Positions 40,456 to 46,668 of a stretch of 46,668 bases of DNA are shown piece after piece. This stretch comes from Treponema sp. Lineage in GTDB: Bacteria; Spirochaetota; Spirochaetia; Treponematales; Treponemataceae. The notes under the pieces are model-generated. The model worked only from the letters and a program-made list of their open reading frames with translations. It was not told the DNA's origin and made no database searches. The translations under genes were made by a program, and so were the position numbers. The stretch's first letter is position 1. Each line of letters starts with the position of its first letter. The stretch spans positions 1 to 46,668 of the forward strand of contig JAFZLA010000063.1 in NCBI GenBank assembly GCA_017551705.1, written 5' to 3'.

Positions 40456-41988
40456 TTAATTCATATAAGCGTAATCAGACTGAAGGATGATTGTCCTAAA
40501 CACAGTTATGCCTTGCGCTTCAGGCGCTTTGAATCTAAAGCTATGTTCCGCAAAAAATTGGCTTTTGCCCTTTGATTGAACTGTAGCGTTAAAACATCGC
40601 GAAGTTCTGTTAAGTTCAACTTGCTCCGGCGTGTATCCCCAGCTCTTAAGCGTTTCCATGCAAGGGTCTTTGTCAAAGACCGCATTGGAGACATCTTGAC
40701 TATAACTGCCAACCCAATATGAAGTGCCTGACTTAAATTCCTTGGTTCCCGCAAAATATTCTATGGTGGACACACAGCCGTTCACATTTTCAGGCGGAAC
40801 GCAATTGAAAACTTTAGCGGTCGGCTTTTCGCCGTCGTATGTCAACTCAACGCGCCTCTCTTGATTGAGATTGGAATAGTCAATGTCGCCAATTCCGTCT
40901 TGGGCTATTATTGAAACATATTCTTCCACATCAAGTTCTCTGTGGTTCTCAGCATCCGCAGGCTCCAAATGAACCTGAAAAACATAGCGCTCGCCCCGCT
41001 CGCAAAGGGGGTAAAACACCGTCCAAGAATTGGCCCCTTTTTGCTGATTCCAGTTGTCATAATCCAAGTCTGCGCCCGTTGTCTCACACCTTTTTCCATT
41101 TATCATTTCAACTCTTCTGATAGAGCACCAGCCTAAACATCCGTAAGTTTTGTAACTATCTTTTATATAAACGCCTTGCCCCGCTCCAACATATTTGTAT
41201 TTAGGAACATAATCTCCGTTCTTGTCGCCTACAAATTTGTAGCTTGGCTCTCTCTTATAATATCCGTTGCCCGCGCCTACATTTAAATATATTGGCTTAT
41301 TGTTATAATCGCCTAGCGGGCTTCCGCTTTGCGCGTCATAGCCAGCAGAATCCATCATATACCCCTCTTCCACTTTTTTGTAAGCGCCGTTGCCAGCCCC
41401 GACATCTTCAAAATACGGAGAAACAAGAGTGGGATTAAGGTTGCCGTTGCCTTCTCCTACATATTCATAATAGGAAGCAAGAGCTCCGGATGAGACTTTG
41501 CGAAACTGCCCTTTATTTGCGCCTACATATTCATAAACAGAGACGGGCACAAAAGAGTAGTCGCCATTGTTCGGACCTACATAGGAATAATTATAGTCGC
41601 CACTCAAAGAATAGCTTCCTTTCCCGGCGCCCACATATTCATAGCCGTCAGATTCGTAATCGCCTTTGCCCGCGCCCAAATAATTATAATACTCGCCTTC
41701 TTCCTTAACCAGGCAATTTGGGTTAAAATAATCGCCTTCCGGCCTTGTTATGGTGAACTTTAGTCCGCCGGAAACATTTTCCACTTTGGCATGGCTTGTT
41801 TCCAAGCGGTCGGTTGTCCAAAGTTTTTCGTCAAAGCCGTTTTCTAAAACCGGCCTGCCTGGAGCAATAGGAGTTATGCCAGGGATGCCGGGGTCAGAAC
41901 CGTTAGAACAGCCGACAAAGGCCGGCGCAAAACAAAGAGCGAACGCTACGCCCAAATAGAGCGCCGCAACTTTTTCAATCCTTTTCAT
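40456..41988 (-). CDS. Lipoprotein with nine YVGxGxGDY-type tandem repeats
   Basis: A 510-residue lipoprotein. Its signal peptide ends with lipobox FVGC (Cys27), followed by a Gly/Pro spacer (SDPGIPGITPIAPGRP). Residues about 100-275 contain nine imperfect copies of Y-x-(Y/F)-V-G-(A/E/P)-(G/N)-(K/N)-G-x-Y at irregular spacing of 14-40 residues, such as YEYVGAGKGSY and YKFVGDKNGDY. The remaining 230 residues are beta rich with several Cys (ETTGADLDYDNW, YVFQVHLEPADAENHREL, YWVGSYSQDV), perhaps a jelly-roll binding domain. It is probably surface exposed. I do not recognise the family. GGAGG before the ATG, an upstream -35/-10, and its own terminator mark it as monocistronic. Confidence 0.78.
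   Translation of the reverse strand: MKRIEKVAALYLGVAFALCFAPAFVGCSNGSDPGIPGITPIAPGRPVLENGFDEKLWTTDRLETSHAKVENVSGGLKFTITRPEGDYFNPNCLVKEEGEYYNYLGAGKGDYESDGYEYVGAGKGSYSLSGDYNYSYVGPNNGDYSFVPVSVYEYVGANKGQFRKVSSGALASYYEYVGEGNGNLNPTLVSPYFEDVGAGNGAYKKVEEGYMMDSAGYDAQSGSPLGDYNNKPIYLNVGAGNGYYKREPSYKFVGDKNGDYVPKYKYVGAGQGVYIKDSYKTYGCLGWCSIRRVEMINGKRCETTGADLDYDNWNQQKGANSWTVFYPLCERGERYVFQVHLEPADAENHRELDVEEYVSIIAQDGIGDIDYSNLNQERRVELTYDGEKPTAKVFNCVPPENVNGCVSTIEYFAGTKEFKSGTSYWVGSYSQDVSNAVFDKDPCMETLKSWGYTPEQVELNRTSRCFNATVQSKGKSQFFAEHSFRFKAPEAQGITVFRTIILQSDYAYMN
41164..41691 (-). repeat. Region encoding nine YVGxGxGDY repeats
   Basis: Each unit centres on a conserved DNA core reading TATGTxGGxGC(G/A) on the minus strand. 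Unit spacing and inter-repeat sequence differ, so this is an old or selected repeat rather than a recent perfect duplication. Confidence 0.85.
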
Positions 41989-42050
41989 AAAATTCCTCCG
42001 TTTTGTTAATTTCCATTGCTCGCCGCAACAGCAGATACTAACTTTACGCT

Positions 42051-42082
42051 ACTATAATAACTAACGCTCCGCTTATAGTCAA
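42051..42082. promoter_or_regulatory. Divergent control region: lipoprotein promoter and inverted repeat
   Basis: For the lipoprotein (minus strand): TTGACT (42082-42077), 17 bases, TATTAT (42059-42054). An inverted repeat ACTATAA (42051-42057) / TTATAGT (42073-42079) covers both boxes. A regulator bound there, perhaps the adjacent XRE protein, would block this promoter. Confidence 0.55.
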
Positions 42083-42108
42083 TAGTAACTTTTGGCTATA
42101 TTTTTATT

Positions 42109-42432
42109 ATGATGAACGAAATTCCTATAGAGACTGTCATAAGGGAAAATGTCAAAGCGCTTCGCAAGCGGCTCGGCTGGAGCCAGGAATTTTTGGCGGA
42201 GAAGACAGGGGTGACAGCGCCTTACATCACTCAAATTGAAGTCGGCAAACGCACACCGTCTCTTGACATTGTCGAAAAGTTGGCGACCGCCCTTGGAGTT
42301 GAATACAAAGTCCTGTTTGAACCAAACAATTCCTCAAAACATTCCGCCACAAGCGAATTCTCAAAACATCTTCTTGAATCCAAATTAATTTCAGCAATTA
42401 CAAAAACAATTCACAAAGAGTTTAAATCCTAG
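42109..42432 (+). CDS. XRE-family helix-turn-helix regulator
   Basis: A 107-residue DNA-binding protein. Residues about 10-65 form a Cro/C1-type helix-turn-helix (IRENVKALRKRLGWSQEFLAEKTGVTAPYITQIEVGKRTPSLDIVEKLATALGV). The tail (SSKHSATSEFSKHLLESKLI) is short, with no sensor or peptidase domain. It is divergent from the YVG-repeat lipoprotein, and an inverted repeat lies between them. Control of that lipoprotein and of itself is a reasonable inference. TATATT ends six bases before the ATG, and there is no Shine-Dalgarno. ATG at 42109 or 42112 are both possible. Confidence 0.85.
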   Translation: MMNEIPIETVIRENVKALRKRLGWSQEFLAEKTGVTAPYITQIEVGKRTPSLDIVEKLATALGVEYKVLFEPNNSSKHSATSEFSKHLLESKLISAITKTIHKEFKS

Positions 42433-42459
42433 AAAATCGCTCTCGTATCTTGCGCTTAC

Positions 42460-42488
42460 TTGCAAATTTGCTCAATAAGCGCTATAAT
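42460..42488 (+). promoter_or_regulatory. Promoter of the SDR gene
   Basis: TTGCAA (42460-42465), 17 bases, TATAAT (42483-42488), with a leader of about 30 bases to the ATG at 42524. Confidence 0.65.
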
Positions 42489-42523
42489 AAACCCTATATT
42501 GAAAAAGTGGCGAGGGAATTAGG

Positions 42524-43306
42524 ATGAGCGGCAGCGCAAAGCGAATAGCGGTTATTACAGGAGCGGCTGGCGGCCTTGGAAAAGAGTTTGTCAGGCAAAT
42601 TATAGACGACGTTGACGAACTTTGGGCGATTGGCCGTAACGAGGCCAAGCTTGAAGGCTTGAAGGCCGAATTCGGATCAAAAATCGTTCCGCTCCAAATG
42701 GACCTGTCCGACACAAAATCTCTCTCAAAACTCAGCAAAAAAATAGAGACGGAAGAAAAAAAATCTTCTATACAAATCCACTGGCTTATCAACAACGCTG
42801 GAGCCGGCCGCTTTGGAGCGTCAAAGGACTTTTCGACAGAAGAAATTTCTGTAAGCGTCACCACGCATTGCACGGCCATCGCGGCAATCTGCAACATTTG
42901 CATTCCTTTTATGAAAGCCGGCGACCATATTGTCAACGTTTCTTCTCAGTCTGCCTTTAGTCCCCTTCCGTACATGAACCTTTACGCGGCCACAAAGGCC
43001 TTTGTTTACAGCTACACCCGCGCGCTTGGCCAAGAGCTCCGCGAGTCAGGAATTGTAGTCACCGCCGTTTGCCCGGGCTGGATTCAAACCGCGCTTTTGC
43101 CCGAAACTTTGGGCGGCCGCAAGGTAAAGTTCCCGCTGATTGTCACCGCCGACAAGGTTGCCGCAAAAGCTATTAAAGACGCCCGCCGCGGAAAGCCGCT
43201 TTCTATTTACCGCCTTGCAGTCCGCCTTGTCGTATGGTTCCAACGCCACGCTTCCGACGATTTTTCAGTAAAATTCTGGGCCAATTCCGTCAAAAAGTAT
43301 TTGTAA
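42524..43306 (+). CDS. Short-chain dehydrogenase/reductase
   Basis: A 260-residue classical SDR. The NAD(P)-binding turn is TGAAGGLGK, the adenine-ring motif is INNAGAG, the catalytic Ser is in NVSSQSAF, and the YxxxK motif is LYAATKAFVYSY. PGWIQT after strand 6 is also typical. Substrate and cofactor are unknown; many bacterial homologues are only called oxidoreductases. It has its own promoter. No metabolic partner gene is adjacent, and it converges on the LysR gene with about 30 bases between stops. Confidence 0.88.
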   Translation: MSGSAKRIAVITGAAGGLGKEFVRQIIDDVDELWAIGRNEAKLEGLKAEFGSKIVPLQMDLSDTKSLSKLSKKIETEEKKSSIQIHWLINNAGAGRFGASKDFSTEEISVSVTTHCTAIAAICNICIPFMKAGDHIVNVSSQSAFSPLPYMNLYAATKAFVYSYTRALGQELRESGIVVTAVCPGWIQTALLPETLGGRKVKFPLIVTADKVAAKAIKDARRGKPLSIYRLAVRLVVWFQRHASDDFSVKFWANSVKKYL

Positions 43307-43335
43307 AAATAACGGTCCGCATTTCTTTCGACTTG

Positions 43336-44220
43336 TCACGCATTTTTTTCCATCACCATTTTTTCCAGCGCCTCGATGGGGGCGCCGATGCGCTTGTCCT
43401 TGCAGACTATCAGCTGGGAATAAATCTCAAAGTCGGCGCCCTTCCAAGAAAGGCGCTTTAATTTGTCGGCCTTGACTTCGGGGCGGGCGGACATCTCGGG
43501 CATAAAGGCCACGCCCAGTTGGTTTATGGCAAACTGCTTGAGCACTTCCTTGCTGCTGGTTTCGAGCGCCACGCGAGGCTCGACGGAGGCGCGCTTCAAG
43601 TCTTCCAAAAGCATGTTTCTAAAGCTGCAATTGGGTCCGGTAAGCAAAAGGGGAACGTCCTTTAAGTCCGCCTCGCTTACCGATTTTTTTTGCGCCAAAG
43701 GATGCTTGGGGCTTGCGTAAAAGGCCAGCGTCTCCCGTTTTTTTTGCAAAAGCAAAAGGCCTTCATCTTGGATAATCGGATTGAGCGTGTAAACCAAGTC
43801 CAAGGCGCCGTTTTTTAGCATTGCCGGAAAGGTGTCGTGGTATATGAAAGAAATTTGTATGTCGACCTTGGGGTACTTTTTGCGGTACTTTAAAAGAAGC
43901 TTGGGCAAAACGTCGTAGCACAAGGATTCGGAAACCCCAAGCTTTATGATTCCGCAAGGCTCTTTTGAAGGCGGAACTTCCAAAAAAATCTCCCGTCTTA
44001 GTTGGAGCATTTTTTCGGCGTAGCCCAAAAGCCGCTCGCCCTCTTCGGTAAGAACAATCGACTTTCCAAGCCGCTCGAACAAGAGGCAGCCAAGCTCGTC
44101 TTCCAAGCCTTTTATTTGCGCCGTCACGGTTGATTGGGCGTAACCCAAAATGTTTCCCGCCAACGTAAAATTTTTTGTTTCCGCAATTTTCAAAAAAGTT
44201 TCAAGCTGAAAGATATTCAT
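43336..44220 (-). CDS. LysR-type transcriptional regulator
   Basis: A 294-residue LysR protein. The N-terminal winged helix is plain (METFLKIAETKNFTLAGNILGYAQSTVTAQIKGLEDELGCLLFER as family pattern, residues about 5-50). An effector-binding domain of two alpha/beta lobes starts near GIIKLGVSESL. It diverges from the ABC exporter with a LysR-type palindrome between them, so it probably activates that exporter in response to a small molecule and represses itself. The effector is unknown. Weak GGAGG lies before the ATG. Confidence 0.9.
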   Translation of the reverse strand: MNIFQLETFLKIAETKNFTLAGNILGYAQSTVTAQIKGLEDELGCLLFERLGKSIVLTEEGERLLGYAEKMLQLRREIFLEVPPSKEPCGIIKLGVSESLCYDVLPKLLLKYRKKYPKVDIQISFIYHDTFPAMLKNGALDLVYTLNPIIQDEGLLLLQKKRETLAFYASPKHPLAQKKSVSEADLKDVPLLLTGPNCSFRNMLLEDLKRASVEPRVALETSSKEVLKQFAINQLGVAFMPEMSARPEVKADKLKRLSWKGADFEIYSQLIVCKDKRIGAPIEALEKMVMEKNA

Positions 44221-44242
44221 TCCGCCTCCATTAAAAATACTG

Positions 44243-44262
44243 ATTGTTTCAATCTAAACAAT
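44243..44262. promoter_or_regulatory. Candidate LysR operator (T-N11-A type palindrome)
   Basis: ATTGTTT (44243-44249), six bases, AAACAAT (44256-44262), a perfect 7-bp inverted repeat in the LysR/exporter intergenic region. It includes the T-N11-A spacing expected for this family. Confidence 0.65.
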
Positions 44263-44324
44263 TCATTTTACTAATCGTTCATTTTTCGCTATTATACAGA
44301 AAAACAAAAGGAGATTCAAGCAAA

Positions 44325-45101
44325 ATGAGCGTAATCGCGAACAATTTGACAAAAATTTACAGACTAAAGGGAAAGGTCTATAAGACCGCCGTCAACGACA
44401 TTTCGTTCTCGATTCCCACAGGAGAAATTGCGGCCTTTATCGGACCCAACGGCGCCGGAAAGTCAACGACGATAAAAATGCTCACAGGAATCCTTACCCC
44501 CGACGGCGGCAGCGTCAGCATAAACGGCCAAAGCTACCCCAAGGGCCGCAAAAAGATAATGCTCCGCATCGGAACCGTCTTTGGACAAAAGAGCGTCCTT
44601 TGCTGGGACATTCCGGTGCTGGACACGCTCAAGCTCTTTAAGGACATGTACAACGTTCCCGACGCGGTTTACAAGCAAAACATGGAAATGTTCTGCGACA
44701 TTCTTGACCTAGACGAATTCATAAACCAGCCGCCGCGCCTTTTGAGCCTTGGCCAAAGAATGAAGGCCGACCTTGCCGCCTCTTTGTTGCACAACCCCGA
44801 CGTTTTGTTCTTGGACGAGCCCACAATCGGAATCGACGTTCTTTCCAAGGAGCGGATCAGGAACTTTATCCTTGCCGTCAACAAGGAGCGGCGGACAACG
44901 ATAATCCTTACCACGCACGACGTTTCGGACATAGAAACATTGTGCGAAAAAATGCTAATCATCGACAAGGGCAATCTTCTTTACGACGGAACGCTGAGCG
45001 AACTTAAGGGCCTTTACAAGACGACGGACCTTGAGGACATCATCAAGCGCATTTACCTAAATGGAATAATGACGCGAGAGCAAGGAGTTGCTAATGCGTA
45101 A
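44325..45101 (+). CDS. ABC-2 type transporter ATP-binding protein
   Basis: A 258-residue ABC ATPase. Walker A is GPNGAGKST, the Q-loop is in VFGQKS, the signature is LSLGQRMK, Walker B is VLFLDEPTIGID, and the switch His is in TTHDVSD. The RMKADLAASLLHNP form and the pairing with two six-helix permeases are typical of the DUF990/ABC2_membrane_6 exporter group, which moves unknown lipids, drugs or peptides. The start at 44325 is chosen because MSVIANNLTKIY matches the family and AAAGGAG lies upstream, though its 11-base spacing is long. It overlaps the next gene by eight bases. Confidence 0.92.
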   Translation: MSVIANNLTKIYRLKGKVYKTAVNDISFSIPTGEIAAFIGPNGAGKSTTIKMLTGILTPDGGSVSINGQSYPKGRKKIMLRIGTVFGQKSVLCWDIPVLDTLKLFKDMYNVPDAVYKQNMEMFCDILDLDEFINQPPRLLSLGQRMKADLAASLLHNPDVLFLDEPTIGIDVLSKERIRNFILAVNKERRTTIILTTHDVSDIETLCEKMLIIDKGNLLYDGTLSELKGLYKTTDLEDIIKRIYLNGIMTREQGVANA

Positions 45102-45885
45102 GTATTTAGACTACATGGCGATAGGCATTAAGGAACACTTGGCCTACCCGTCTTCGATTTGGGCCACGTTCTTTTCTAAGGCCATTTACCTTTACATGCA
45201 GTTTTGCTTGTGGAGCGCCCTGTTCGCGGCAAAGCAAGGCGGAGCGCTGCCCATGCAAAAGGACGGCGTCATCCGTTACATCATCGTGGCCACAATCATC
45301 TCAAGCTTTGTCGAATGCGACGCGACCCTTTGGATTAACGAGCAAATTCACAGCGGAAACATCGCAGTTCAATTGATAAGGCCGATAAACTTTTGCTCGA
45401 TGGTATTCTCAAAGCACGCCGGGAAAAGCGCGATAAGATTTTTGACTTGCTGCGTTCCGCTTGCAATCGCGGCGGCGCTGTTTTTTAGAATGCCGCTTGT
45501 TTGCAAGAGCCAAATGCTTTTTGGACTGGCCTCGCTCGCGCTTGCCTACGCGATCCAGTTTTTGTATTCGCTTGCGATAGGCCTTATGGCCTTTTGGCTC
45601 ATCGTCACTTGGCCCTTGAACATGCTCTTGGGCGCCTTTTACAAATTGCTTTCGGGCTCTTGGATTCCCTGCGCGATGTTCCCGGAATTTTTGGCAAAGA
45701 TAAATTCCTTTTTGCCCTTCCGCGCGATGTACGAAATTCCTGTGACCATGCTCACGAATCAAATGGACGCGCGCGCGATTCTTATAAAGCTTTCCGTCCA
45801 AGTCGCATGGCTGTTCGCTTTGTTCGCCCTTGTCAAACTTGTGTGGAACGTGGGAACAAAGAAACTTGTCGTACAAGGAGGCTAA
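45094..45885 (+). CDS. ABC-2 (DUF990-type) permease, first subunit
   Basis: A 263-residue membrane protein with six hydrophobic segments. LDYMAIGIKEHLAYPSSIWATFFSKAIYLYM and WINEQIHSGNIAVQLIRPIN are characteristic of the DUF990 permeases that work as unequal pairs. The ATG at 45094 follows AGGAG by six bases; the TTG at 45088 lies too close to it. It overlaps the ATPase gene by eight bases and is followed by the second permease after two bases. Confidence 0.88.
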   Translation: MRKYLDYMAIGIKEHLAYPSSIWATFFSKAIYLYMQFCLWSALFAAKQGGALPMQKDGVIRYIIVATIISSFVECDATLWINEQIHSGNIAVQLIRPINFCSMVFSKHAGKSAIRFLTCCVPLAIAAALFFRMPLVCKSQMLFGLASLALAYAIQFLYSLAIGLMAFWLIVTWPLNMLLGAFYKLLSGSWIPCAMFPEFLAKINSFLPFRAMYEIPVTMLTNQMDARAILIKLSVQVAWLFALFALVKLVWNVGTKKLVVQGG

Positions 45886-45887
45886 GA

Positions 45888-46668
45888 ATGAACCTATTAA
45901 AAATCTACAAGCATTTTATCGCGATATACATAAAGTCAAAGATGGCCTATCACTGCGCGCTTTTGTTCGAGCTGGTGGCCAACACAATTTTAATCGGCGT
46001 GTACTTCGCGGGCTTTATGGTAATATTCCACAACTTTGACAGCATAGCCGGTTGGAGCAAGCACGAAGTTTTGTTCATGTTCACCACAAGCTGGCTTAGC
46101 TACAGCCTCAGCTGCTTTTTCTTTTGGGAACCGATGAAGAACATGGGCGAGCTTGTGCGGACAGGCAAGTTTGACTTGTACCTTACGCGGCCTATCAATC
46201 CGCTCTTGTACATGGTCTTGCAGCAGTTCCAGTACACCTTTATCCCTCGACTTGGCTTTGCCGCCTTCTTTTGGCTGGACAGCATGCGGCGGCTTAACAT
46301 CAATTGGACGGCGGGCTCGCTTTGCTTTTACGCGCTCAACATGGTCAGCGGCTTTGTGATTTTTTCTTCGATAACAATTTTTACAGGCACTATAAGCTTT
46401 TGGGCAATCAAGAGCGAAGAAATAGTTTCGCTTTTGACCGACAACAACTACGGCCTAAAAAATTACACGGACTACCCGCTTCCGATTTACTCAAAGGGAA
46501 TGCAGGCGCTCTTGACCTTTGTGATTCCATACGCCTTTACCGGCTACTACCCCGTCGCGCTTCTTTTGGGCAAGAACTTGCAATATCCGCTTTTAGCCTG
46601 CATCGCGCCGCTAGTGGCGCTTGCGGCAGGAACGGCCTCTTGCGCCTTTTGGAAATATGGGCTAAAAC
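45888..46668 (+). CDS. ABC-2 (DUF990-type) permease, second subunit, cut by window edge
   Basis: An open frame from the ATG at 45888 runs to the window end (260 codons, no stop). It is a second six-helix permease with the same pattern as its neighbour. MKNMGELVRTGKFDLYLTRPINPLL corresponds to the QIHSGNIAVQLIRPIN element of the first subunit. AAGGAGG lies eight bases before the ATG, inside the previous gene's end. DUF990 permeases are usually about 260-265 residues, so probably only a few codons are missing. Confidence 0.88.
   Translation, partial: MNLLKIYKHFIAIYIKSKMAYHCALLFELVANTILIGVYFAGFMVIFHNFDSIAGWSKHEVLFMFTTSWLSYSLSCFFFWEPMKNMGELVRTGKFDLYLTRPINPLLYMVLQQFQYTFIPRLGFAAFFWLDSMRRLNINWTAGSLCFYALNMVSGFVIFSSITIFTGTISFWAIKSEEIVSLLTDNNYGLKNYTDYPLPIYSKGMQALLTFVIPYAFTGYYPVALLLGKNLQYPLLACIAPLVALAAGTASCAFWKYGLK

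Noticed and set aside
1..46668. CRISPR arrays, rRNA, tRNA, integrase or transposase genes
   Set aside because: No regularly spaced repeats, cloverleaf sequences or recombinase motifs were found on reading both strands. A covariance-model scan would be needed to exclude small RNAs.

Overview
The window looks like a chromosomal segment of a gut- or rumen-type spirochete close to Treponema. This is inferred from gene content, not from a search. The evidence is many lipoproteins with relaxed spirochete-style lipoboxes, a small group 2 sigma-70 factor behind a sigma-54 type promoter, BspA-like leucine-rich repeats, large acidic TPR proteins, and cellobiose-using enzymes (GH1 and GH94). Most genes are moderately G+C rich. 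A block at about 3.9-7.25 kb is clearly richer in A+T. I see no rRNA, tRNA, CRISPR array or insertion sequence.

Layout. 1-1.3 kb: the end of an isochorismatase-family hydrolase, then an RpoS/RpoD-like sigma factor. 1.3-3.8 kb (minus): a three-gene chain of two tandem secreted paralogues and a HAD phosphatase, each joined by a 4-base ATGA overlap. 3.9-7.0 kb (minus): the A+T-rich block with a long RNase III-like protein, a CoiA-like nuclease, a small YqaE/Pmp3 membrane protein too short for routine ORF calling, and a PDZ lipoprotein. 7.3-15.7 kb: a DUF3574-like protein, GH1 beta-glucosidase, dapA (minus), an S41 protease-like lipoprotein, and a lipase coupled to aroC. 15.7-19.2 kb (minus): a LysM/M23 envelope peptidase, a zinc-ribbon protein and a NodB-like deacetylase. 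19.3-24.7 kb: cellobiose phosphorylase, an isolated degenerate AMP-binding N-domain, a leucine-rich-repeat protein and a small DUF4177-like protein.

24.7-31.8 kb: divergent pth and aroA, ohrR, then a LamG/FN3 protein followed by a 967-residue TPR protein (minus). 31.8-36.6 kb: uvrC, an AEC permease, a YD-repeat-like secreted protein and a permuted-papain-type lipoprotein. 36.6-40.3 kb (minus): purE-purF-purM-purN. 40.4-46.7 kb: a lipoprotein with nine YVGxGxGDY-type repeats divergent from an XRE regulator, an SDR oxidoreductase, and a LysR regulator divergent from a three-gene ABC-2 exporter that runs off the right edge.

How the parts work together. aroA and aroC serve the shikimate pathway, dapA serves lysine and diaminopimelate, and purEFMN serve de novo purine synthesis. 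This points to a largely prototrophic organism, unlike T. pallidum. GH94 and GH1 give phosphorolytic and hydrolytic routes for cellobiose.

Two regulatory themes stand out. First, a near-consensus -24/-12 element precedes the sigma-70-family gene, resembling the RpoN-to-RpoS cascade of Borrelia. Second, at least eight genes have a sigma-70 promoter whose -10 box ends only 6-8 bases before the ATG, with no usable Shine-Dalgarno. This predicts frequent leaderless mRNAs. The best candidate for an undescribed system is the RNase III-like plus CoiA-like nuclease pair in the A+T-rich block.
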